A DNA stretch of 57,663 nt from Verrucomicrobiaceae bacterium. Its GTDB lineage: Bacteria > Verrucomicrobiota > Verrucomicrobiia > Verrucomicrobiales > Verrucomicrobiaceae. The DNA lies in the NCBI GenBank assembly GCA_016795365.1, contig JAEUHN010000049.1:1-57663 (forward strand), given 5' to 3'. Position numbers and translations under genes: made by a program. The notes under the pieces were generated by a model. That model saw only the letters and a list, made by a program, of their open reading frames with translations. It had not been told where the DNA came from and did no database searches. Positions 50,546 to 57,663 of this stretch are shown piece by piece. Position 1 is the first letter of the stretch. Every line of letters begins with the position of its first letter.

Positions 50546-53500
50546 ATGGAAATAAACTCCTCTCTTGAGGCCTTTCGTAAGGGCTTGGTCTTTGGGTTCG
50601 ACTTGGGAACGGCGTCCATTGGTTATGCGGTGCGACGGGGCAGAGAGTTCTTGAGTGTTGGTGCTTTCATCTGTGACAGTGACATCGAGTCGCTGGAAGA
50701 AAGGCGAAACAAGAGAGCCCAGCGGCGCACATTAAGGACGCGGCGCTATCGCCGTCGGTGGTTAGCTGAGCAGTTGGTGAAGGTTGGTTTGCCCAAGCCG
50801 GGATCCGGCTTTTACTCCAAGGCAAAAACCGAGAGTGACGAGGTCTTCGAACGCCGGACTAATCCGGTGATCCTTCGTGTGAGAGCTGTCGAAGGTGAGG
50901 AGCTAGCCCCCGAGCAGCTTCACGCTGCCATCGCCCACCTTTGGAAACGGCGTGGCTACGAGCCTGTGGTCCCGTGGAGCACGGCTGATGTGGCATCGAA
51001 AGGGAAGGATGAATGGAAGAATACCTTGAGCCCCACTCAGACCGCAGATGCCTTTGCGGCGAGTGGGTGCGAGTATCCCTGCCAGTTTCTCCGTTCGATG
51101 ATCGGGAGCGACGGAGCACTGGAGGGCGAGCGCGCCATGAAGCAACGCAATCGGGTGTGGACGCGTGGCCAGTTGGAGAGAGAGTTTCGCGCCATTGTTG
51201 CAGCACAGCCCTCCTTGCAGCGCACGATCACCGTGACGTATCAGGATGGTAAAACGGGCGATACCCCCTTCCTTGAGTGGCTGCTCTATGGAGACGGTCA
51301 CCTGCTAAAGAAAGGCGACCAGACCTTTCGCATCTACAATCGCCCCGTTGAAGGGCGCAATCCTGGAGTGCTGGGCTTGAAGTATCCACGATTCAAGAAC
51401 CGAAAGCCCGGCCTCGACTTGCTTCGTCCTTACGATGAGCTAGGCAGGCCGCAGCATGTGGTGCAGAACAATCGCGCCATCGTGCGTCAGGCCTTGTGGA
51501 ATCTTGCCATCGAAAACTTCCGCGTGATCGATGTGGCCACAGGCAGCAAGGTGAAGCCCGACTCCGCATCCTTGGACCGTCTCCAGGCTATTTGGATGGC
51601 CAGCGTGCCAAGGGAGAAGGTCCGGCAGTGGCAGAGTGGAGAAGGGGATTTTAGGGTGGAGATCAGTGCGAAGGATGGGAAGAAAAAGAAGTCGGTGCTT
51701 ACTCAATGGGCAGAGGAGCACCGTGCTCGTTACACGCTGATCGAAGGTCAGCAGGAGCTTCATGCGTCAAGCGGGGGCGAAGGCCGCGCCAAGTTCTCCA
51801 CACCCACACTCGAGGCCATGGTGAATGATGGCGAGATCGACCTCCAGCAAACCCATCATCCGCTCCTCGTGCGTCCCGGTCAGAGCATGGAGGACGCACT
51901 CAATGCCTATCTGACTGCCGTGCGCAGTCCTCTTGTCCGGCATCGGCTCACCCTCTTTCGTCGCCAGTTGGACAAGCTTGTCGAGAAGCATGGTCAGCCA
52001 GACCTCATCATTGTGGAGTCCCTCCGCAGCTTCGCGATGGGGCGCAAGCGCAAGGATGATCATCTCAAGGAGATCAAGAAGAATGCAGCCGAGCGCGATT
52101 CGGCCCTCAAGGACGCCAAGAAGGAGGGCCTGGGCAGTTCACGCACCGCGCTCACCCGCTACCGTTTGTGGAAAGAGGCGCGTGGTCGCTGCCCCTTCTG
52201 TGGCGAAGCGATCACGCAAGAGCAGTTCCGCAATCATCATGCCGACATCGCCCACCTCGTGCCCCAGGCCGTGCGGAAGAGTGATGAGTTCTTCAATCTC
52301 ACCATCGCGCACACCCAGTGCAATCGCGTGGATATGCAGGCGCAGATAGCCCGAGTGGCTTTTGCGAACCGCTGGGAAGCCGTGGAGAAGTTCGCCCGCG
52401 ATCACTTCAAAGATCGAAAGCTCCAGCTCTTCCTCGCGCATACCATGGATGAGGCCTTGGATATTCTCGGCAGTCGCGATGAACTGGTCCAGTCCGCCTA
52501 CATCGCGCGTCTCATTCGCCGTTTATGCATCATTCGATTTGGCTGGCAGGGCATGGATGGGCGCGACCCGAGTGATGAGAAAGGCAATCTGCCCTCCCAG
52601 CAGTTCCTCGTTTCCAATGGCTCGCTCACCTCAGCCTTCCGCGATGCCTGGGGCTTGAATACCTTGCTGCATGGGCGCGGACGCGATTACACCCGCGAGC
52701 AATGGCACCAGATGTCCAAGGAGCAGCAGGAGCAGATCAAGGCCGAGAATTATCAGCGCAAGCAGAAGAACCGGGGCGATCACCGCCATCATGCCATTGA
52801 TGCCATGGTGATCACCTGCACCCTGCCTTGGCTCGCCCGTCGGATCGTGGATCGTGGCGAGACAGAGGAGGGTAAGCTCGTGTGGTGGACCCTCGATCCT
52901 GCCGAGCAACGCGCTCGCGCCTGGAATCCCTTGTTCCCTGGTCCCAATGCCTTCCGCACGGTGGTGGAGCGTTGGTTGCCACGGATCGACGTGCATCACC
53001 ACATGCGGCAGGATACCCACCGACAACCGGCGAAGACTACATTCTATTCCCGTCGTGGAGTGGATCGCTATATTGTCCGTGAAGACATCGGCTCGCTCAC
53101 GCCAGCGGATCTTGGCACCGGTCCCAGCCGCCAGTGCCGGGTGCATCCTCCCGAGCAGGGCGCTTACCTGTGGGAACTGTGGAAAGGGTATGTCATCACT
53201 CTCCGTGACTACGTGCAGGCGGTGGCATTCCAAGTCGCATCATCGCAGAGTTTCAACGGTTACAGTGCGAAGGATGCTCTCAAAGCGGTTACGGATCGCC
53301 TGTGTTACGATGCCTTCGAAGCTTGGCGTTCAGGCGCTGATCGTTCTGCCTCTCCCGCTTTGCCTGAGACGCCCACGCATCCTATGAAACTGGAGGCAGG
53401 CACGATCAAGGTGAAGCTGGCTACGACGGCAGGAGCCAAGCCTGAATACTCGATTGCCGAAGCTGGTGATCTTTTCAAAACACTGCCTGCCGACTTCACG

Positions 53501-54115
53501 CGCCGCCTGTGCTTTGCCGCCTTCCAGCGCTGGCGTGAGAAAGGGCAAAGTGGAGAACCTAAGTTCCCCTCACGCATCCGCATCCCCATTCGCAAGGTTC
53601 GCTATGTGGCCAAGCTCTCTGATGAGCAGGCCGTAATCGGTCCGCGCTCCATGCCCGGCAAGCACGGCGGTCATGTTTATGTCGCCCGAACGGATTTCCG
53701 CGAGGTGCGCCTCATGCGCAGTGCCGATGGAACGGGCTATGTCCCCGTGTTTGTTCCTATTGGAAAGGGTTACAACCCTTTCTCGCCCTATGGGGAGTAT
53801 CGTCAAAACGAGCGGGCTGCGATGGTGATTCGGAAGCGACAGAAGATCACGCTGGTCCATGACTACAACGAGAAATGCATTGCCGGTGATTATGTTGTTG
53901 AAGTGATGGGCACTGGGCAAGTCACACTGTCATTGCCCCATGTGGTGCGAAACAAAACTGCACGACCGGCCTTTGGAATGCCCGCTAGTGGTTTCCAACC
54001 CTATTGGGACAAACTCATCCCCGCGTTGGGCCTTGCGTGGCCCACGAACGTCAAGGCTGACGTGCTGGAAGCCGATGCGGAAACCGTGGGTAGTGATGAG
54101 GACGATCAATCCTGA
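50546..54115 (+). CDS. cas9: CRISPR-associated endonuclease Cas9 (type II-C)
   Basis: This 1189-residue Cas9 has a split RuvC domain (D19 in FGFDLGTASIGYA; E491 in LIIVESLRSF; H749 and D752 in HRHHAIDAMVI), an Arg-rich bridge helix (RRNKRAQRRTLRTRRYRRRW, about residues 50-70), and an HNH domain with H570, N584 and N593. HNH also carries a Cys pair C549-x2-C552 (CPFCG) and H589-x2-C592, a zinc-knuckle pattern. The residue before the catalytic His is Ala569, where most Cas9s have Asp. WED/PAM-interacting regions and an acidic tail follow. Size and the three-gene operon without csn2 or cas4 indicate subtype II-C. The ATG at 50546 is used, not TTG at 50537. Confidence 0.97.
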   Translation: MEINSSLEAFRKGLVFGFDLGTASIGYAVRRGREFLSVGAFICDSDIESLEERRNKRAQRRTLRTRRYRRRWLAEQLVKVGLPKPGSGFYSKAKTESDEVFERRTNPVILRVRAVEGEELAPEQLHAAIAHLWKRRGYEPVVPWSTADVASKGKDEWKNTLSPTQTADAFAASGCEYPCQFLRSMIGSDGALEGERAMKQRNRVWTRGQLEREFRAIVAAQPSLQRTITVTYQDGKTGDTPFLEWLLYGDGHLLKKGDQTFRIYNRPVEGRNPGVLGLKYPRFKNRKPGLDLLRPYDELGRPQHVVQNNRAIVRQALWNLAIENFRVIDVATGSKVKPDSASLDRLQAIWMASVPREKVRQWQSGEGDFRVEISAKDGKKKKSVLTQWAEEHRARYTLIEGQQELHASSGGEGRAKFSTPTLEAMVNDGEIDLQQTHHPLLVRPGQSMEDALNAYLTAVRSPLVRHRLTLFRRQLDKLVEKHGQPDLIIVESLRSFAMGRKRKDDHLKEIKKNAAERDSALKDAKKEGLGSSRTALTRYRLWKEARGRCPFCGEAITQEQFRNHHADIAHLVPQAVRKSDEFFNLTIAHTQCNRVDMQAQIARVAFANRWEAVEKFARDHFKDRKLQLFLAHTMDEALDILGSRDELVQSAYIARLIRRLCIIRFGWQGMDGRDPSDEKGNLPSQQFLVSNGSLTSAFRDAWGLNTLLHGRGRDYTREQWHQMSKEQQEQIKAENYQRKQKNRGDHRHHAIDAMVITCTLPWLARRIVDRGETEEGKLVWWTLDPAEQRARAWNPLFPGPNAFRTVVERWLPRIDVHHHMRQDTHRQPAKTTFYSRRGVDRYIVREDIGSLTPADLGTGPSRQCRVHPPEQGAYLWELWKGYVITLRDYVQAVAFQVASSQSFNGYSAKDALKAVTDRLCYDAFEAWRSGADRSASPALPETPTHPMKLEAGTIKVKLATTAGAKPEYSIAEAGDLFKTLPADFTRRLCFAAFQRWREKGQSGEPKFPSRIRIPIRKVRYVAKLSDEQAVIGPRSMPGKHGGHVYVARTDFREVRLMRSADGTGYVPVFVPIGKGYNPFSPYGEYRQNERAAMVIRKRQKITLVHDYNEKCIAGDYVVEVMGTGQVTLSLPHVVRNKTARPAFGMPASGFQPYWDKLIPALGLAWPTNVKADVLEADAETVGSDEDDQS

Positions 54116-54180
54116 ACAAAGCCCCACCCCGTAGGTCGCTACCGAAGTGTGATTGCTGATGATCTCCCACCGCTGATCCC

Positions 54181-55188
54181 ATGAGTCGCATCATCCACAT
54201 CCTCGGACCGCAGTTCAGCCTGAGGCTGGCGTTGAAGCAGCTCCACATCGCGGACAAGGCGGCGGGCACCGAGCAGACCGTGCCGATTGAGGATATTTCA
54301 GCCCTCGTCTGCGCCTCGGCCACCGCCGTCTTCACTGCCGGAGCCCTGCGCGCCCTGGCGGAGGCGAATGTGCCGGTGCTCATCTGTGATGAGCAGTTCC
54401 AGCCCGCAGCGCTCACACTGCCTTACTACCGCGCCACCGATACGGACCTCATTCGCGCCCAGGCCACCTGGACGGCGGAGTTTCGGGATGCCGCCTTTCG
54501 GCACATCATCACGGCCAAGGTGCGCGCTCAGGGTTCCCTCCTGCACGGGCACACGGCGGAGGCCCTGGCAGGCATTGCGGATCGTTGCGCTGCTGGCCAG
54601 TATCGGGGGCAGGGGACTGCCGGGCCTGGAAAGTCCCTGGCGCGCGTCACCGTGGGCCGTCGCGAGCTGCTCCATGCCGATACCCCGGCGGCCAGTGAGA
54701 GCCGGGCGGCGCGGCTGTATTGGCACCGCTTCCTGCCGCCCCTGGTGGCCAGGCTGGGCACCACGGAGAAAGGCCGCGTCCCCGGCACCCGGCTGGGCGT
54801 CAATGGCATGTTGGACTACGGCTATGCCATCCTGCGCAGTGCGGTGCTGCGCTCCCTCGCCTGCCGGGGCTTCATCGCCGCGCTCGGCCTGCATCACACC
54901 AGCCGGGCAGGCACTCATGCGCTGGCGGATGACCTCATGGAGCCCCTGCGCCCGTTCATGGATGCCGCCCTGCGCGACTTCATGCTCAAGACGGACGCCC
55001 CAGAGATGAAAGCCTGGATGGGTGCTGCCGCTGGCGTGCTGCTCCAGCCCGTGCCGATGAAGACGGGCAAGGTGCGCCTGCTTCATGCCATCGACCTTTA
55101 TGTGCAGAGCTTTGCCTCCCATGTGCTCAAGCCCGCCGCACGCCCCGCCTTCACCATTCCGCACCGTGGCACGGCTACGCCCGCATGA
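54181..55188 (+). CDS. cas1: CRISPR integrase Cas1 (type II)
   Basis: This 335-residue Cas1 has an N-terminal beta-rich domain and a C-terminal catalytic helical domain with the metal-binding Glu in SESRAARLYWHRFLPP, the His of GLHHTSRAGTHALADDLMEP and the following DDLMEPLRPFMD acidic residues. With Cas2 it integrates new spacers. It starts 65 nt after the cas9 stop; its stop overlaps the cas2 ATG by 4 nt. Confidence 0.96.
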   Translation: MSRIIHILGPQFSLRLALKQLHIADKAAGTEQTVPIEDISALVCASATAVFTAGALRALAEANVPVLICDEQFQPAALTLPYYRATDTDLIRAQATWTAEFRDAAFRHIITAKVRAQGSLLHGHTAEALAGIADRCAAGQYRGQGTAGPGKSLARVTVGRRELLHADTPAASESRAARLYWHRFLPPLVARLGTTEKGRVPGTRLGVNGMLDYGYAILRSAVLRSLACRGFIAALGLHHTSRAGTHALADDLMEPLRPFMDAALRDFMLKTDAPEMKAWMGAAAGVLLQPVPMKTGKVRLLHAIDLYVQSFASHVLKPAARPAFTIPHRGTATPA

Positions 55189-55532
55189 AGAAGGCACGGA
55201 ACGACATCGCCTGCAAATACCGTATGGCCTGGGTCCTCGTCATGTTTGATCTCCCGGTGGTATCCGATAAGGATCGGCGTAATGCCGCCCGCTTCCGCAA
55301 GGACCTCATCAGCGAGGGCTACTTCATGGTGCAGTTCTCCGTCTATGCGCGCCCCTGTGGCAGCGCGGACAAGGTGGACACCCATGTGCGCCGCCTCAAG
55401 AAGCTCATCCCGCCGCAGGGAGAGGTGCGCGGGCTGATCATTACCGATGCCCAGTGGGGGCGGATGCTCATTGTTCGCAGTGAGAAGAAGGTGGAGCCCG
55501 ATGAGATGCAGCCCGAGCTGATGTTCTTTTGA
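55185..55532 (+). CDS. cas2: CRISPR-associated protein Cas2
   Basis: This 115-residue Cas2 has the ferredoxin-like core AWVLVMFDLPVVSDKDRRNA (with the conserved Asp after MF), FRKDLISEGYFMVQFSVYAR and LIITDAQWGRML. It forms the central dimer of the Cas1-Cas2 integration complex. ATGA overlap with cas1 shows coupling. A strong terminator starts 25 nt after the stop codon. Confidence 0.96.
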   Translation: MKKARNDIACKYRMAWVLVMFDLPVVSDKDRRNAARFRKDLISEGYFMVQFSVYARPCGSADKVDTHVRRLKKLIPPQGEVRGLIITDAQWGRMLIVRSEKKVEPDEMQPELMFF

Positions 55533-55551
55533 CGGCTGGCAGTATCTCCCC

Positions 55552-55594
55552 AAAAACAAGACCAGCCCGATCTTTCGATCAGGCTGGTCTTTTC
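55552..55594. terminator. Bidirectional terminator shared by cas operon and tracrRNA gene
   Basis: AAGACCAGCC (55558-55567) pairs with GGCTGGTCTT (55582-55591), and the loop closes with a GATC...GATC stem around TTTC. Toward the plus strand TTTTC follows; toward the minus strand GTTTTT follows (55556-55552). The stem thus ends the cas9-cas1-cas2 message from one side and the tracrRNA from the other. Confidence 0.9.
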
Positions 55595-55704
55595 ATTTGT
55601 TAAAGTATGACCTTGTTCCCTTTCGGGCTGCGGGTGGCAAAGCAGAGCCGCAGTTTGGTCAACTTATTTGGGATGATGCTTGTCCCGTCCAAGGGCGTCT
55701 AAAC
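55552..55704 (-). ncRNA. tracrRNA
   Basis: On the minus strand the first 21 nt (55704-55684) match the repeat complement perfectly (GTTTAGACGCCCTTGGACGG then G). An internal-loop segment (55683-55675) follows, then ATCCCAAAT (55674-55666) complementary to the crRNA-proximal GTTTGGGAT: together an almost full-length anti-repeat with a bulge, as in type II systems. Next come AATAAG, the sequence at the nexus start of Neisseria and Streptococcus tracrRNAs, a nexus hairpin AGTT-gacca-AACT (55664-55652), a CTGCGG...CCGCAG stem (55653-55628), a CCC-GAAA-GGG tetraloop hairpin (55626-55617) and the terminator. Predicted length about 150 nt. Confidence 0.85.
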
Positions 55705-55710
55705 ATTGCT

Positions 55711-55738
55711 AGGCTAGCGGTTCTGGCGGAACCGTCAA
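55711..55738 (-). promoter_or_regulatory. Candidate tracrRNA promoter with internal palindrome
   Basis: On the minus strand TTGACG (55738-55733) and TAGCCT (55716-55711) are spaced by 16 nt, and the predicted start about 7 nt later (near 55704) is exactly the first base of the anti-repeat. The spacer between the hexamers contains CGGTTC-cgcca-GAACCG, a 6-bp inverted repeat that could bind a regulator or form a hairpin. The -35 is near consensus, the -10 moderate. Confidence 0.6.
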
Positions 55739-55741
55739 CCT

Positions 55742-57663
55742 AGTTTAGACGCCCTTGGACGGGGGGCAATCCCAAACAGGAGGCCGACAAGCCCGCCGCA
55801 AAGTGCGAGTTTAGACGCCCTTGGACGGGGGGCAATCCCAAACTCCACAGGAGCCAAGTTGCTCGATGCGCCCAGTTTAGACGCCCTTGGACGGGGGGCA
55901 ATCCCAAACGTCGTCGTAGCGCCGTTGCGCCAGCGAATGAGTTTAGACGCCCTTGGACGGGGGGCAATCCCAAACCGTGTCCGCGCTTCGTGATGTGAAT
56001 GTCAAGTTTAGACGCCCTTGGACGGGGGGCAATCCCAAACTCCGATGAAAAGACGAAGGCGAACACGGCGAGTTTAGACGCCCTTGGACGGGGGGCAATC
56101 CCAAACAGCATAGCCAACGCCATCGAGGACGGCTTGAGTTTAGACGCCCTTGGACGGGGGGCAATCCCAAACAGCCGTTTGGTCAATCGAGTGCGGATCG
56201 CTAGTTTAGACGCCCTTGGACGGGGGGCAATCCCAAACTGCATCAGGCGCTGATGCGCCACTGGTTCAAGTTTAGACGCCCTTGGACGGGGGGCAATCCC
56301 AAACTGATCTGCACAGGGCCTCACCACATGTCCTAGTTTAGACGCCCTTGGACGGGGGGCAATCCCAAACAATCAGGCCTTGGCAACAGCAACGGCGAAG
56401 AGTTTAGACGCCCTTGGACGGGGGGCAATCCCAAACATCGTAGTCGGCAAAGAAGGCTGCGCTCATAGTTTAGACGCCCTTGGACGGGGGGCAATCCCAA
56501 ACTTGCCACCTCCGCCATATAAGCCTCGATCCAGTTTAGACGCCCTTGGACGGGGGGCAATCCCAAACGCAAACGTGCCGGCATCTGCAGCACGCCCTAG
56601 TTTAGACGCCCTTGGACGGGGGGCAATCCCAAACGCCCCCTGGGAGGGGGTAGGGGGAGGGCTTAGTTTAGACGCCCTTGGACGGGGGGCAATCCCAAAC
56701 ACCCATTCGCGAATCGACTCACCTGCGAGTAGTTTAGACGCCCTTGGACGGGGGGCAATCCCAAACCGAGAATGAACCATGCTACCGGCGCAACGGAGTT
56801 TAGACGCCCTTGGACGGGGGGCAATCCCAAACTGGGGGTGGTGGTGTGTGAGGTGGGGGGGGAGTTTAGACGCCCTTGGACGGGGGGCAATCCCAAACGA
56901 TCAGGCCTAGGCGCAAACGTTTCGTTGTAGTTTAGACGCCCTTGGACGGGGGGCAATCCCAAACCCGCTCGCGCTTGGCTGGCGTGGCAGTAGGAGTTTA
57001 GACGCCCTTGGACGGGGGGCAATCCCAAACCCAGCAAGGGGAGAAGCTCAAGGCATGGCAAGTTTAGACGCCCTTGGACGGGGGGCAATCCCAAACGTTG
57101 TTTTGGCCTGCGATTACAATCTGGCGAGTTTAGACGCCCTTGGACGGGGGGCAATCCCAAACCAATCAAGGCGAAGACGGCGCAAGGGAAGGAGTTTAGA
57201 CGCCCTTGGACGGGGGGCAATCCCAAACCGCGGCAGTCGCTAGAGCGTGGTGTTGTGGAGTTTAGACGCCCTTGGACGGGGGGCAATCCCAAACTGGCTC
57301 ACTGCGGGTGCCACCATGCTGAAGAGTTTAGACGCCCTTGGACGGGGGGCAATCCCAAACCACACCGCGTCAGCATCGAGATGCGTTACCAGTTTAGACG
57401 CCCTTGGACGGGGGGCAATCCCAAACGTGGAGCAGGGGTGTAAGAAGAGGTGGTGCAGTTTAGACGCCCTTGGACGGGGGGCAATCCCAAACATACACAA
57501 GTCCCCAGGAGTTCAAAGAGCCAGTTTAGACGCCCTTGGACGGGGGGCAATCCCAAACCTACCTCGTGCGCGAGTCGCCACTCGAAGGAGTTTAGACGCC
57601 CTTGGACGGGGGGCAATCCCAAACTTCCCCGCCTTTGGTCTTTGTCTTCCGGCTAGTTTAGAC
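55742..57663 (-). CRISPR. Type II-C CRISPR array, 29 full repeats plus the start of a 30th
   Basis: Identical 36-bp repeats start at 55742 and recur every 66 bp, with 30-bp spacers except one of 29 bp (55976-56004). The 30th repeat begins at 57655 and is cut by the window edge. In plus orientation a repeat reads AGTTTAGACGCCCTTGGACG then GGGGGCAATCCCAAAC; I saw no variant copy. The tracrRNA anti-repeat and nexus show that crRNAs are read from the minus strand (repeat beginning GTTTGGGATTGCCCCCC). The cas2-proximal end is then the old end, and any leader lies beyond 57663. Spacers are unique; two are strongly G-rich. Confidence 0.97.

Noticed and set aside
55667..55741. tracrRNA on the plus strand (anti-repeat followed by GCTA-ggc-TAGC and CGGTTC-tggc-GGAACCG hairpins running into repeat 1)
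   Set aside because: It has no terminator, its tail would be only 37 nt before entering the array, and the minus-strand reading has an AATAAG nexus, further stems and a T-run terminator. The plus-strand hairpins instead coincide with the minus-strand promoter spacer.
55740..57656. Long open reading frames through the array on both strands, with repeating peptides such as SLDALGRGAIPN and GLPPVQGRLN
   Set aside because: The 66-bp unit is a multiple of 3 and the repeat has no stop codon in several frames, so open frames arise automatically; the peptides are just translated repeats.
1..57663. tRNA, rRNA or riboswitch genes
   Set aside because: No tRNA cloverleaf or conserved rRNA or riboswitch core was recognised in the intergenic regions by eye; a covariance scan was not possible.

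Overview
The window is a high-GC bacterial chromosome segment, most likely from the Verrucomicrobiota (Prosthecobacter/Verrucomicrobium-like). This is inferred from gene content: a secreted arylsulfatase, a PEP-CTERM protein, an SHD1-domain protein, FG-GAP and FGE-type secreted proteins, a LamG/DUF1080-like secreted protein and dispersed GGAGCGCGG hairpin repeats. No rRNA is present, so the assignment is a judgement from context.

Layout. 1-1.7 kb: the end of an IS3-family element, a RelB/RelE pair followed by a zeta-toxin-like kinase, and a REP-like hairpin block. 1.7-10.2 kb: small secreted or membrane proteins, then a TetR regulator with a complete tripartite RND efflux operon (adaptor, pump, outer-membrane factor). 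10.2-20.9 kb: a ParB-like small protein, an orphan histidine kinase with an OB-like periplasmic sensor, a sulfatase, an FG-GAP protein, an asparagine synthetase, a zinc-ribbon Smr protein, a glycosyltransferase, a large hairpin and a PEP-CTERM protein. 20.9-30.9 kb: an OmpR/EnvZ-type pair, an FGE-like lipoprotein translationally coupled to secA, an SHD1/pseudo-trypsin protein, and a shortened ribosomal operon rpmJ-rpsM-rpsK-rpsD (rpmJ is a 37-codon gene). 30.9-50.2 kb: LysM protein, thiolase, ssb, PIN-PhoH protein, an AttEFGH-like ABC/lipocalin operon, argG, a TauE permease, a PQQ sugar dehydrogenase, a Tat-Rieske protein, a YacL-like PIN-TRAM protein, moaA, rnhB and a phosphodiester-glycosidase-like protein.

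50.5-57.66 kb: a compact type II-C CRISPR-Cas system, the most interesting part of the window. cas9-cas1-cas2 run on the + strand and end in a bidirectional terminator. Converging on it from the - strand I find a complete tracrRNA gene, with candidate promoter, anti-repeat, nexus, two hairpins and terminator. Upstream of it on the same strand is an array of 29 identical 36-bp repeats that continues past the window edge. The pairing register and the terminator put the crRNAs on the - strand. The leader, if there is one, is then outside the window. In this orientation every repeat carries a promoter-like -35/-10 pair ending at its last base, recalling the one-promoter-per-spacer arrangement of Neisseria and Campylobacter. 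The Cas9 has all RuvC and HNH catalytic residues. It also keeps a CxxC...HxxC zinc-knuckle in the HNH domain and has Ala where most Cas9s have the Asp just before the catalytic His.

All functions are assigned by reading the translated sequence and recalling family motifs. No database search or structure prediction was run.
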